64,000 bases of DNA from Nonomuraea turcica (lineage in GTDB: Bacteria > Actinomycetota > Actinomycetes > Streptosporangiales > Streptosporangiaceae): assembly GCF_030718205.1 (NCBI RefSeq), contig NZ_JAUZQF010000013.1, forward strand, positions 248,001 through 312,000, given 5' to 3'. The notes under the pieces were generated by a model. It was not told the DNA's origin, did no database searches, and saw only the letters and a list, made by a program, of their open reading frames with translations. Numbering within the stretch: position 1 is the first letter of the stretch; every line of letters starts with the position of its first letter. Both the position numbers and the translations under genes were made by a program. This document shows, one piece after another, positions 28,747 through 37,099 of this stretch.

Positions 28747-29778
28747 GTGAGCCCCGCCATGAAGCAGTTCCCCGACTCGCCGCAGGCGCCCGCGGAAACG
28801 CGCGCCTGGCCCCCCATTTCCGTCGTCATGCCGGTCCTCAACGAGGAGCGGCACCTCCGCGAGGCCGTCGACCAGGTCCTCGCCCAGAGCTACCCCGGCG
28901 CCATCGAGGTCGTGCTCGCCGTGGGGCCGTCCCAAGACCGCACCCAGGAGGTCGCCGAGGCCATCGCCGCGGCCGACCCCCGGGTGACCGTGGTGCCCAA
29001 CCCCACGGGCCGCACTCCCAACGCGCTCAACGCCGCGATCGCCGCCTCCCGCAACGGCATCATCGCCAGGGTCGACGGGCACGCCATGTTGCCCCGCGAC
29101 TACCTGCGCGTCGCGGTCGAGACGCTGGCGGAGACCGGCGCCGACAACGTGGGCGGCATCATGGCGGCCGAGGGCGTCACACCCTTCGAGCAGGCCGTGG
29201 CCTGTGCGATGACGTCCAAGATCGGCGTGGGCGCGGCCGCGTTCCACGTGGGCGGCACGCCGGGCCCCGCCGACACCGTCTACCTCGGCGTCTTCCGCCG
29301 CTCGGCGCTCGACCGGGTGGGCGGCTACGACGAGCACTTCCAGCGGGCCCAGGACTGGGAGATGAACCACCGCATCCGCCAGACCGGCGGCCTGGTCTGG
29401 TTCCAGCCGCGCATGCGGGTCTCCTACCGGCCCCGGCCCAACGTCAAGGCGCTGGCCAAGCAATACTTCCACTACGGTCGCTGGCGGCGCGTGGTCGCGC
29501 GCACCCATGACGGCACGATCAACCTGCGCTATCTGGCGCCACCCGCCGCGGTGCTGGCCATGCTGCTGGGGCTGGTCGTCGCGCCGTTCTTCCCGCTCGC
29601 GCTCGTCATCCCCGGCGGCTACGCGCTCGCCATCGTGGCGGGCTCGGTGGTGACCGGCGGCGGGCTGTCGCCGGCGGCGCGGCTGCGGTTGCCGATCGTG
29701 TACGCCACCATGCACTGCTCCTGGGGATGGGGCTTCCTCACGAGCCCGAAGAAGCTGGCCCGCCCGCCGAAGTCATGA
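28747..29778 (+). CDS. Family 2 glycosyltransferase with C-terminal membrane segments
   Basis: GT-A enzyme of 343 residues. ISVVMPVLNEERHL begins the nucleotide-sugar-binding fold, VDGHAM holds the DxD-like metal site, and the acceptor motif QDWEMNHRIRQTGG is present. Two C-terminal TM segments (about 270-320) anchor it at the membrane. It is likely to extend a lipid-linked polymer, resembling succinoglycan-type transferases (ExoA). The start is the GTG at 28747 or the ATG at 28759. The last 41 bases overlap the convergent glycerophosphotransferase gene. Confidence 0.88.
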   Translation: MSPAMKQFPDSPQAPAETRAWPPISVVMPVLNEERHLREAVDQVLAQSYPGAIEVVLAVGPSQDRTQEVAEAIAAADPRVTVVPNPTGRTPNALNAAIAASRNGIIARVDGHAMLPRDYLRVAVETLAETGADNVGGIMAAEGVTPFEQAVACAMTSKIGVGAAAFHVGGTPGPADTVYLGVFRRSALDRVGGYDEHFQRAQDWEMNHRIRQTGGLVWFQPRMRVSYRPRPNVKALAKQYFHYGRWRRVVARTHDGTINLRYLAPPAAVLAMLLGLVVAPFFPLALVIPGGYALAIVAGSVVTGGGLSPAARLRLPIVYATMHCSWGWGFLTSPKKLARPPKS

Positions 29779-31498
29779 CCCGCTCGACCGCCGCGTTGAA
29801 GCGGGCCAGCGCGTCGGGATACTCCGGCCCGAACAGATAACTCCTGAGCTTGATCCTGGCCCGGGCCAGCGTGTCCTCCCCGTCGAGGAACTCCGCGAGC
29901 CCGGCCAGGTCCTCACCCAGCAGCACGCCTGCCTCGGTGCTCGGATAACGCTCGTGGAAGGCGCGCTCGGGCAGGCCCGCGACGTTCGTCACGGCGTACG
30001 GCTTCTCGCTGGCCAGGAAGTCGGCCACAACGCTGGAGATGTCGCTGATCAGCAGGTCGCACTCGTTGAAGCAGTCGTACAGGTGCGGCTCGCGGCCCGT
30101 GACGACCATGTGCGCGATCCGCGGTGTCGACCCGGCCGCTCGTGACGGGTGCCTGGCCTTCGACTTGGCCAGCTCGACCGCCTCGATCATGGTGACGATC
30201 TTCCGGTGCGCGCGCAGGGCGCTCTTGTCGCGGTATCCGGTGAGCGGGTGCGGCTTGTAGATCACGCGGAGCGGCGGGTCATGCTCGAGCAGCGCCCGGA
30301 CGATGCGCGGCCCCATGGTGATCAGCGACGTGTGGAACAGGTCGTCGTTCCAGCCTTCCCAGGTGGGGGCGTACAGGACGGTCCGGTACGGCAGCCCGGG
30401 CCCCTCCGTCGAGATGCCCTCCAGTTGCGGCCGGCCGACCTCGTGGATGGTCTCGTCCCTGACGCCCACCTTGGCCCGGCGGTAGCGGTCGCGCCCCGCC
30501 GGCCCGGCCACCCACACCTCGTCGTAGACCCGGGAGAACGGGTTGAACGACGCCTCCTTGTCGCTGTCCCCGTGGTTGAGGAACGCGCTGCGCAGGGTGG
30601 GGATGCGCAACATGTGGACGTTCCTGCCGACGTTGGAGACGTACAGGCACAGCTTGGCGCTGAAGAGCGCGTGGAAGCTCATCAGGTCGGCCGAGGACGG
30701 GATGCACACCATCGGCAGTGTCGTGGGCTCCAGATGGGCGGCCATGCCGCGCTCGCGCAGCACGACGATGGCCCGCCGGTCCATGCGCTCCAGTGTCGGC
30801 AGCCACATCCTGGCCTGGTAGGCGGCCGCGGTGGCGCCGGAGAAGTAGAGGATGACCTCCGGACGGTAGGCCCTGATCTGCTCGCTCACGACCTGGATGG
30901 CCCGGGCCTTGTCGGTGAGCGGCAGGGCCCGGCGCACGTACGGGAACAGCGTGAGCGCGCCGATTGCGCCGGCCAGGAGCGCCAGGGCCGCGCCGAAGGC
31001 CGCCGCGACCGCGCCGGCCGCGGCCCCGAGCACCGGCAGGACGTCCAGATAGAGGAAACGCACGCTGCGGGCGTCACCCAGCCAGCCCGGCGGCATCTTC
31101 GGGATACGCAGCGCCGACACGTCCAGGTTGCGGGTGGTGACCGGCATCCTGCTGAGGATCAGCCTGAGCCGCAGCGCCAGCCCGGTGTGCACGGCCCGCA
31201 CCCCGTGAATCCCGAACATCCCCGCCGCCAGCGCCACGAACCACGGCGAATCCGGCCCGGCCGTCCGCGCCACCAGCAGCAGCGCCGCCGTCTGCCTGGC
31301 CACGAACCGCAGCGTCATCCCCAGGTGCACCTTGCCGAGCACGTCGGTCAGCCGCCTGGCGACGCGCGGCGCGGCGTACTCGGCGGCGTAGGAGAGCGCG
31401 GCCACCACGCCGAACAGCACCGGCGCCGGCCAGAGCGCCGACACCAGCAGCACGGGGTAGCAGACGAGCAGCGCCGCGATCACGATGAGTTTCCTCAT
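29738..31498 (-). CDS. CDP-glycerol glycerophosphotransferase family protein (TagF/TagB-like)
   Basis: Protein of 586 residues. The N-terminal ~210 hold several TM or membrane-associated helices. The C-terminal ~370 form the glycerophosphotransferase domain with FLNHGDSDKE (His/Asp), YAPTWEGW, YKPHPLTGYRD and the end motif DLLISDISSVVADFL, which matches the Tag-family ISDxSS signature. Family members polymerise glycerol- or ribitol-phosphate from CDP-polyols onto a lipid carrier. It follows the IspD/TarI-like cytidylyltransferase by 81 bases on the same strand, giving a donor-maker plus polymerase pair. The ATG at 31498 was chosen; a TTG at 31516 is possible. Confidence 0.9.
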   Translation of the reverse strand: MRKLIVIAALLVCYPVLLVSALWPAPVLFGVVAALSYAAEYAAPRVARRLTDVLGKVHLGMTLRFVARQTAALLLVARTAGPDSPWFVALAAGMFGIHGVRAVHTGLALRLRLILSRMPVTTRNLDVSALRIPKMPPGWLGDARSVRFLYLDVLPVLGAAAGAVAAAFGAALALLAGAIGALTLFPYVRRALPLTDKARAIQVVSEQIRAYRPEVILYFSGATAAAYQARMWLPTLERMDRRAIVVLRERGMAAHLEPTTLPMVCIPSSADLMSFHALFSAKLCLYVSNVGRNVHMLRIPTLRSAFLNHGDSDKEASFNPFSRVYDEVWVAGPAGRDRYRRAKVGVRDETIHEVGRPQLEGISTEGPGLPYRTVLYAPTWEGWNDDLFHTSLITMGPRIVRALLEHDPPLRVIYKPHPLTGYRDKSALRAHRKIVTMIEAVELAKSKARHPSRAAGSTPRIAHMVVTGREPHLYDCFNECDLLISDISSVVADFLASEKPYAVTNVAGLPERAFHERYPSTEAGVLLGEDLAGLAEFLDGEDTLARARIKLRSYLFGPEYPDALARFNAAVERVMTSAGGPASSGS

Positions 31499-31579
31499 GT
31501 GATCGCACGGTAACAAGGATCAGGTCAAGCGGCATCTCCCCACACGCCTACAACGCGGGGGTTTTCACGCACTTGACCC

Positions 31580-32314
31580 TTATGCCATTGGCCGCTCGGC
31601 GGCCAGCCGCAAGAGCAGTTCGGCGATCCGCAGATCGGCGGGATGGGTGATCTTGATGTTGTGCTCGCTGCCCGGCACCACGTGGATCGGCACCTCGGGC
31701 AGGTAACGCAGCACCACACCGCAGTCGTCGGTGGCCGGGCGGCTGCCGAAATCGGGGTCGGCGAGCGCCCGCTCGTACGCCTGCCTGATCACCGACAGCT
31801 TGAAGCACTGCGGCGTCTGGCTGCGCCGCAGCCGCGACCTGTCCAGCACCTCGCCGATGACCTCGCCGTCCGGCCCGGGCACGGCGACCAGGACCGTGTC
31901 GGAGCTCGGGATGGCCACGTCGACGGCCCGATGCGTGCGCAAGGCCTTGACGCATTCGGCGATGATCCGGGGCTCCACGAGCGGTCGCACGGCGTCGTGC
32001 AGCAGCACGTTGCATTCCTGCCTGCCCAGCGCCTGCAGGGCCCGCCACGTGCTCTCCGTACGGCTCGCGCCGCCCTCCACGATCTTCGTGACCTTGCGGT
32101 AGCCGCCCTTGTCCACGATCTCGCGGACCCGGTCGGTGTAGCCCGGCGTCATCAGCACCACGATCTCGTCGATCTCCGGCGCGTCCTCGAACACGGCGAT
32201 CGAGTGCTCAATGATCGTCTTTCCGGCGATCTCGGCGAGTTGCTTGGGAGTGGCCAACCCCACCCTCTGCCCCACACCGCCCGCCAAAAGCACCCCAACC
32301 GACCTTGAATCCAT
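31580..32314 (-). CDS. IspD/TarI-family cytidylyltransferase
   Basis: Makes a CDP-alcohol from CTP and a polyol phosphate. The 244 residues include LLAGGVGQRVG (CTP loop), TPKQL, GGASRTEST, HDAVRPLV, RSQTPQ and HNIKITHPADL. These are shared by IspD (methylerythritol phosphate) and TarI (ribitol-5-phosphate). No ispF lies beside it, while a glycerophosphotransferase gene follows, so a TarI-like role in wall-polymer synthesis is favoured over isoprenoids. It may still be the cell's only IspD. A leaderless promoter precedes the ATG. Confidence 0.85.
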   Translation of the reverse strand: MDSRSVGVLLAGGVGQRVGLATPKQLAEIAGKTIIEHSIAVFEDAPEIDEIVVLMTPGYTDRVREIVDKGGYRKVTKIVEGGASRTESTWRALQALGRQECNVLLHDAVRPLVEPRIIAECVKALRTHRAVDVAIPSSDTVLVAVPGPDGEVIGEVLDRSRLRRSQTPQCFKLSVIRQAYERALADPDFGSRPATDDCGVVLRYLPEVPIHVVPGSEHNIKITHPADLRIAELLLRLAAERPMA

Positions 32315-32326
32315 ACTGGCAGGGTA
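32315..32326 (-). promoter_or_regulatory. Leaderless promoter of the cytidylyltransferase gene
   Basis: On the minus strand TACCCT (32321-32326) is followed by six bases and the ATG (32312-32314). This exactly fits a -10 box with the transcript starting at the start codon. Confidence 0.5.
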
Positions 32327-32424
32327 ACGGTGCTGTTCCGTGATATTGGCCTGACCTGTCGCTACGCTGGCTACGCACCCCCCAAGTCCACGCGCTCCAC
32401 CCCGGCCGGGAGGAGACCCGCGCT

Positions 32425-33843
32425 TTGCCCGACTCGTTCACGACCCGCGAGAGCACGACCACGTCGGTCGTGCTGCTCGCCACGACCCCGGCAGCCCGGC
32501 TCTCCTCCGAGGACGGCACGCTGCTCGACCGGATCGCCGGCCAGCTCGCCACGCTGCCCGTGAACGAGGTCCAAGTGGTCACCCCGGACGGCGGACTCGG
32601 AGCGGACCTCAGGGGCGTCGCCAAGATCGCCCGGATCTCGGCAGGCGCCGTCGCCGTGCTCCCCGCCGACCTCGTGGCCCACACCGAGGCGCTCGCGCTG
32701 CTGGTGGAGCACCCCGCGCACGCCACCGGGGCACTGATCTCCCACGACGCGACCGCGGGGCCCATGCGGCCGCCCGTACGCGTCGAGGGCGGCAAGGTCG
32801 TCGCCGCGGGCAGCTCGTTCCACATCGTCCCCGAGGCCAACGCCACGTTCCGCGGCGTGCTGCAGGCCGGCGAGTCCGACCTGGGCACGCTGGCGGACAT
32901 CGCCGAGGAGCTGGCCGAGCTGGCCGACGCCGGCAAGCTCGGCCCCGTCACCCCGGTCGAGGCAGTGGACCTGCTGCTGGTCGGGCTGGTCAGGACGGGC
33001 GTGCCGGTGCGGGCCGCCGGGATCGGGCCGCTGCACGCCGACCGGGTGACCGGCCAGCACGCCGCCGACACCGCCGTCGCGGCGCTGTCCGAGGTGGACG
33101 AGGCCAAGGTCAGGCTGGACACCTCGGTGAAGCAGGACGACGGCTTCTTCGCCACCTACTTCGTCTCCACCTGGTCGCGCTATTTGATCAAGCCGGCCGT
33201 CAAGCTCAAGCTCACCCCCAACACCGTGACCGGCGTCTCGGTCGGCCTGGCCCTGCTGGCGGCCGTGTGGTTCTCCGCGGGCACCCAGGGCGGGCGGCTG
33301 CTCGGGGCGCTGCTGTTCTACCTGTCGTTCACGCTCGACTGCCTCGACGGTCAGCTGGCCCGCTACACCCGCACGTTCTCGCCGTTCGGCGCGTGGGCGG
33401 ACGGCATGGCGGACCGCGTCAAGGAGTACATCGTCTACGTCGGCCTGGCCTTCGGCTCCACCGACCCAGGCATCTGGTATCTGGCTGCGGCCGCGATGAT
33501 CCTGCAGGTCGTCCGGCACGCCATCGACTTCGCCTATGCCGGGGCGGTCGCCGACGCGGCCCGGGTCGGCGCGAGCTGGGGCAGGCCGGCCCGCTCGCTG
33601 CAGGAGTCGGCCGACGCCCGGCACGCGACCGGCGCGCTCAGGCTCGCCCAGCGTCTGGACCGCCGGAGAGCCACCCGCTGGATCAAGAAGATCATCGTGC
33701 TGCCCATCGGTGAGCGGACCGCGCTGATCGCCGTCACCGCCGCCGTCTGGAACCCCAGGGTGACATTCCTCTCCCTGCTCTGCTGGGGCGGCGTGGCGGC
33801 CCTCTACCAACTTGCCGGGCGGATGATGAGGTCGGCGCGATGA
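32425..33843 (+). CDS. CDP-alcohol phosphatidyltransferase with degenerate N-terminal nucleotidyltransferase-like domain
   Basis: Protein of 472 residues. Residues ~1-210 look like a worn sugar-nucleotidyltransferase Rossmann domain without its Gly-rich signature. Residues ~245-470 are a multi-TM CDP-alcohol phosphatidyltransferase. The motif is complete: Asp305, Asp308, Gly309, Ala312-Arg313, Gly322, Asp326 and the catalytic Asp330. The architecture resembles the cytidylyltransferase-transferase fusions that make di-myo-inositol phosphate. The start is a TTG with the good SD GGGAGGAG. It is coupled by ATGA to the DUF5941 gene. The acceptor alcohol is unknown. Confidence 0.88.
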   Translation: MPDSFTTRESTTTSVVLLATTPAARLSSEDGTLLDRIAGQLATLPVNEVQVVTPDGGLGADLRGVAKIARISAGAVAVLPADLVAHTEALALLVEHPAHATGALISHDATAGPMRPPVRVEGGKVVAAGSSFHIVPEANATFRGVLQAGESDLGTLADIAEELAELADAGKLGPVTPVEAVDLLLVGLVRTGVPVRAAGIGPLHADRVTGQHAADTAVAALSEVDEAKVRLDTSVKQDDGFFATYFVSTWSRYLIKPAVKLKLTPNTVTGVSVGLALLAAVWFSAGTQGGRLLGALLFYLSFTLDCLDGQLARYTRTFSPFGAWADGMADRVKEYIVYVGLAFGSTDPGIWYLAAAAMILQVVRHAIDFAYAGAVADAARVGASWGRPARSLQESADARHATGALRLAQRLDRRRATRWIKKIIVLPIGERTALIAVTAAVWNPRVTFLSLLCWGGVAALYQLAGRMMRSAR

Positions 33844-34463
33844 GTCCTGTGCACATGGCCCCCGTACCCAACAGCACGGTCGTGGCCTACCGCGACGACG
33901 GTCCGCTCTCCCGGGCCATGGGCCTGCTCGTGGCCGGGCAGTTGCCGCCGCTGCCGCCGGTGCTCGCCGGCACATTCGTCACCGGGGTGCTGCTGGTGCT
34001 CGGCGTCGCGGGCACCGACGGGCTCGCGGTGTTCGCGCCGGCCGTGACGCTGCTGCTGGCCGGGCCCGGCAGCACCCATCCGCACGACGGCAGGCTCGAC
34101 TGGCTCGTGCCGCCGATCCTGCGGGTGATCGAGTATGCGTTCGTGGCCGCGTGCGGGTTCGCCCACCAGCTGAACCCGGCGCTGATCTTCCTGTTGCTCG
34201 GCGCGCTGGCGTTCCACCACTACGATCTGGTCTATCGGCTGCGGCAGCACATCTACGCGCCGTCGTGGCTGTCCACGCTGGGGCTCGGCTGGGACGGCCG
34301 GATGATGGCGGTCTCGCTGGTCGCTCTCCTGGGGTCGTTGACCTTCGGTTACCTTGTGCTCGCGCTCTACCTGTGGGCGTTGTTCGCCTGGGAGAGCTTG
34401 ACCTGCTTGCTGGCCGCACCCCGATCTGGGGTGGAAGCGACCGATATGGGAACGCAAGACTAA
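33840..34463 (+). CDS. DUF5941 membrane protein
   Basis: Integral membrane protein of 207 residues with about five hydrophobic segments and the conserved stretch FHHYDLVYRLRQ near 124-135. In other actinomycetes, as I recall, this domain is fused to CDP-alcohol phosphatidyltransferase proteins; here it is separate but starts inside the preceding stop (ATGA), so the two likely form one complex. Its biochemical role is unknown. A strong hairpin follows the gene. Confidence 0.8.
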   Translation: MSPVHMAPVPNSTVVAYRDDGPLSRAMGLLVAGQLPPLPPVLAGTFVTGVLLVLGVAGTDGLAVFAPAVTLLLAGPGSTHPHDGRLDWLVPPILRVIEYAFVAACGFAHQLNPALIFLLLGALAFHHYDLVYRLRQHIYAPSWLSTLGLGWDGRMMAVSLVALLGSLTFGYLVLALYLWALFAWESLTCLLAAPRSGVEATDMGTQD

Positions 34464-34481
34464 CGCCGGATTACCCGCGGA

Positions 34482-34510
34482 GGGCCCAAAGGGAACTAAC
34501 CTTTGGGCCT
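34482..34510 (+). terminator. Strong intra-cluster hairpin (terminator or attenuator)
   Basis: A perfect 10-base stem, GGCCCAAAGG against CCTTTGGGCC, with a seven-base loop lies 19 bases after the DUF5941 stop. No T-run follows. It splits the CDP-alcohol cassette into two possible transcription units. It sits 41 bases before the TTG start of the nucleotidyltransferase gene, so attenuation is also possible. Confidence 0.7.
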
Positions 34511-34519
34511 ACGTACGTC

Positions 34520-34540
34520 ATGCTCGACATGCTCGACTGA
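34520..34540 (+). other. Possible six-codon leader ORF (MLDMLD)
   Basis: ATG-CTC-GAC repeated twice and then TGA forms a tiny reading frame whose stop runs into the GAGGAG ribosome site of the next gene. The frame consists of a perfect nine-base tandem repeat (CATGCTCGA, 34519-34536). It may be a leader peptide or mere coincidence; no SD of its own is evident. Confidence 0.3.
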
Positions 34541-34550
34541 GGAGTGCACG

Positions 34551-35285
34551 TTGCTGGGAATGGTGCTGGCCGCTGGGGCCGGACGACGCCTGCGGCCGTA
34601 CACCGACACGCTGCCCAAGGCGCTCGTGCCGGTCGACGGTGAAACCACGATCATGGACATCTCGCTGCGCAACCTGGCCGAGGTGGACCTGCGCGAGATC
34701 GTGATCATCGTCGGGTACGCCGCTCAGGCCGTGCACGAGCGCAAGGACGCCTTCGAGAAGAAATACGGCGTCAAGCTCACCCTGGTGCACAACGACAAGG
34801 CCGAGGAGTGGAACAACGCCTACTCCCTGTGGTGCGCCCGCGACTACTTCTCCCAGGGCGCGCTGCTGGTCAACGGCGACACCGTGCACCCGGTCTCGGT
34901 CGAGAAGACGCTCCTGTCCGCCCCCGAGACCAGCGACATCCTGCTGGCCGTCGACGACGTCAAGAAGCTCGCCGACGAGGAGATGAAGGTCACGCTCTCG
35001 CCTGACGGCTCGCTGCGGCGCATCACCAAGCTGATGGACCCGGCCGAGGCCTACGGCGAATACATCGGCGCCACCCTGATCAGACCGGGTGCCGGAGAGC
35101 GGCTGGCCGACGCGCTGAAGGCCACGTTCGAGCGTGACCCGCAGCTCTACTACGAGGACGGTTACCAGGAGATGGTCGAGCGCGGTGAGACGATCCACGC
35201 CGCGCCCATCGGCGAGGTCGACTGGGTCGAGGTGGACAACCACGACGACCTGGCCAAGGCCCGCACCATAGCCGTTCGCTACTGA
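34551..35285 (+). CDS. Nucleotidyltransferase, LicC/RfbA-type (probable CTP:polyol- or choline-phosphate cytidylyltransferase)
   Basis: Protein of 244 residues. GMVLAAGAGRRLRPYTDTLPKALV is the nucleotide-binding signature (quoted in part: LAAGAGRRLRP). VNGDTVHP holds the metal-binding Asp, and the C-terminal motif VEVDNHDDL is typical of LicC-like enzymes. The TTG at 34551 was chosen because GAGGAG lies six bases upstream and the protein then begins at the family's first strand. It is followed after ten bases by the glycerol-1-phosphate dehydrogenase homologue. Context suggests that it activates the product of that enzyme, or a related alcohol phosphate, as a CDP derivative. Confidence 0.85.
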   Translation: MLGMVLAAGAGRRLRPYTDTLPKALVPVDGETTIMDISLRNLAEVDLREIVIIVGYAAQAVHERKDAFEKKYGVKLTLVHNDKAEEWNNAYSLWCARDYFSQGALLVNGDTVHPVSVEKTLLSAPETSDILLAVDDVKKLADEEMKVTLSPDGSLRRITKLMDPAEAYGEYIGATLIRPGAGERLADALKATFERDPQLYYEDGYQEMVERGETIHAAPIGEVDWVEVDNHDDLAKARTIAVRY

Positions 35286-35295
35286 GGGGGCGGGC

Positions 35296-36354
35296 ATGCC
35301 GCTTCTCGCGAGGATGTTGCCGGCGCCGCTGACCATGCAGGTCAGACGTGGCGCCGTGGCCGAGCTCGGCGCTCTGCTGGCCGACAGCCGGGTGGCGACC
35401 TCCGGCAGGGTCGCCGTGGCCGTCGGCCCCGGCCAGGGCGACCACATCGAGAGCCTGATCGCGCCTCAGCTCGATGAGGCCGAGGTGTTCAGGGTGGCGG
35501 ACGGGTCGGTCGACGCGGCCGTCACGCTCGGCGCGGACCTGCGCAAGGGCGCCTACGAGGTGGTGGTCGGCGTCGGCGGCGGCAAGACCATCGACGCGAC
35601 CAAATACGCCGCGTCGCTGGCCGGCATCCCGATGGTCGCGGTGGCCACCAACCTCTCCCACGACGGCATCTGCTCGCCCACCGCCTCCCTCGTGTACGAG
35701 GGCGGCAAGGGCACGTTCGGGGTGCCGATGCCGCTGGCGATCCTGGTGGACCTCGACTTCGTGCACAACGCGCCGAAGTCGCTGGTCAGGGCGGGCGTGG
35801 GCGACGTGGTGAGTAACCTGTCGGCGATTGAGGACTGGCAGCTCGGCAACATCGAGCGGGGCGAGCCCATCGACGGGCTGGCCTGCTCGATGGCCCGCAC
35901 CGCCGCCGAGGCGCTGATCGGCCGAGACGACTCCATCGAATCCGACGCGTTCCTGACCGTGCTGGCCGAATCCCTGATCCTGTCCGGCATGTCCATGGTG
36001 ATCGCGGGGTCCTCCCGGCCCGCGAGTGGCGGAGACCATGAGATCCTTCATGCCGTGGATCAGCTTTTCCCCGGCACCTCCAACCACGGCGAGCTCGCCG
36101 GCATCGGTGCCGCCTTCTGCTTCTTCCTGAGGGAGGACAAGGCCCGGGTCATGCAGGTGGTCGACTGCCTGCGGCGGCACGAGCTGCCGGTCGTCCCCGC
36201 CGACATCGGGCTGAGCGACGAGCAGTTCGCCGAGGCCGTCGCGCTGGCGCCGGCGACCCGCCCCGGCCGTTACACGATCCTGGAGCACCTGCGCATGCAG
36301 GACAACGAGATCCGCGATCGGGTGGGGGACTATGTCCACGCCTTCGGTCGCTGA
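35296..36354 (+). CDS. sn-glycerol-1-phosphate dehydrogenase family protein (AraM/EgsA-like)
   Basis: Iron/zinc-dependent alcohol dehydrogenase-fold enzyme of 352 residues. GGGKTIDATKYAA (94-106) binds NAD(P). TNLSHDGICSP (118-128) and HGELAGIG (264-271) match motifs diagnostic of glycerol-1-phosphate dehydrogenase rather than GldA. Metal ligands are probably Asp170, His248 or His252, and His264. Known members reduce dihydroxyacetone phosphate to sn-glycerol 1-phosphate, the archaeal lipid backbone; Bacillus AraM does the same for heptaprenylglyceryl phosphate. Here it is flanked by a cytidylyltransferase and CDP-alcohol transferases. The last 23 bases overlap the next gene. Confidence 0.87.
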   Translation: MPLLARMLPAPLTMQVRRGAVAELGALLADSRVATSGRVAVAVGPGQGDHIESLIAPQLDEAEVFRVADGSVDAAVTLGADLRKGAYEVVVGVGGGKTIDATKYAASLAGIPMVAVATNLSHDGICSPTASLVYEGGKGTFGVPMPLAILVDLDFVHNAPKSLVRAGVGDVVSNLSAIEDWQLGNIERGEPIDGLACSMARTAAEALIGRDDSIESDAFLTVLAESLILSGMSMVIAGSSRPASGGDHEILHAVDQLFPGTSNHGELAGIGAAFCFFLREDKARVMQVVDCLRRHELPVVPADIGLSDEQFAEAVALAPATRPGRYTILEHLRMQDNEIRDRVGDYVHAFGR

Positions 36355-37099
36355 GCTGCGGCGGGTCGCCCAGCCCGCCGGCCACCTCGATCGCAGGAAC
36401 GGCGAGCACTGGGCAGGCGTGCTCTACATGCGCAGGTTGTCCATCTACGTCACCTGGCTGATGACCAAGACGCCGGTCACGCCCAACCAGCTCACGTGGC
36501 TGATGACGTTCGCCGGGATCGCGGCCGGTGTCGTGCTGGCCCTGCCGGGGCTGTGGGCCGTCGTGGCCGCCGCTCTGCTCGTGCAGGTCTACCTGCTGCT
36601 CGACTGCTCCGACGGTGAGCTGGCCCGCTGGACGGGGAAGACCTCGCTGGTCGGCGTCTACCTGGACCGCGTCGGCGCCTACTTCACCGAGGCCGCGTTG
36701 CTGGTCGGGCTGGGCTGGCGGGCGTCGGCCGTCATGCCCGATTGGTATACGGTTCTGGGCGTCGCCGCCGCGCTCGGCGCCATCCTCATCAAGGCCGAGA
36801 CCGACCTCGTGGAGGTGGCCCGGGCCAAGGGGGGACTGCCGGCCGCCACCGAGGCGTCCGCGGTGCAGTTCCGCTCCGGGCTGCTGGCACTGGGCCGACG
36901 GGTGCTGTCGGCGACGAAATTCCACCGGATCATGCAGCCGATCGAGCTGTCACTGCTCGCGCTGGCGGCCGCGATCGTCGATCAGTTCGCCGGCGGCCTG
37001 ACGGCCATCCGGGTTCTTCTCGTCGCGTGTTTCGTAGCGGCTTGCCTACAGGTTGTTCTGCATTTGGTAAGCATCGTCTCGTCGAGGCGCCTGGCGTGA
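36332..37099 (+). CDS. CDP-alcohol phosphatidyltransferase family protein with altered active-site motif
   Basis: Membrane protein of 255 residues with about six TM segments. Asp91, Asp94, Gly95, Ala98-Arg99, Gly108 and Asp112 fit the CDP-alcohol motif. The final Asp, the catalytic base in studied enzymes, is Ala116 here. It may use another base, bind without turnover, or pair with the complete transferase encoded at 32425. It overlaps the dehydrogenase gene by 23 bases, so expression is coupled. A family 2 glycosyltransferase gene follows after a structured gap. Confidence 0.83.
   Translation: MSTPSVAELRRVAQPAGHLDRRNGEHWAGVLYMRRLSIYVTWLMTKTPVTPNQLTWLMTFAGIAAGVVLALPGLWAVVAAALLVQVYLLLDCSDGELARWTGKTSLVGVYLDRVGAYFTEAALLVGLGWRASAVMPDWYTVLGVAAALGAILIKAETDLVEVARAKGGLPAATEASAVQFRSGLLALGRRVLSATKFHRIMQPIELSLLALAAAIVDQFAGGLTAIRVLLVACFVAACLQVVLHLVSIVSSRRLA

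Noticed and set aside
31580..32314. Firm naming of this gene as ispD
   Set aside because: Motifs do not separate IspD from TarI and the context favours a polyol-phosphate substrate, so no symbol was given.
32371..33975. 534-codon minus-strand frame over the CDP-alcohol transferase gene
   Set aside because: No recognisable motif, while the plus frame holds the complete transferase motif.
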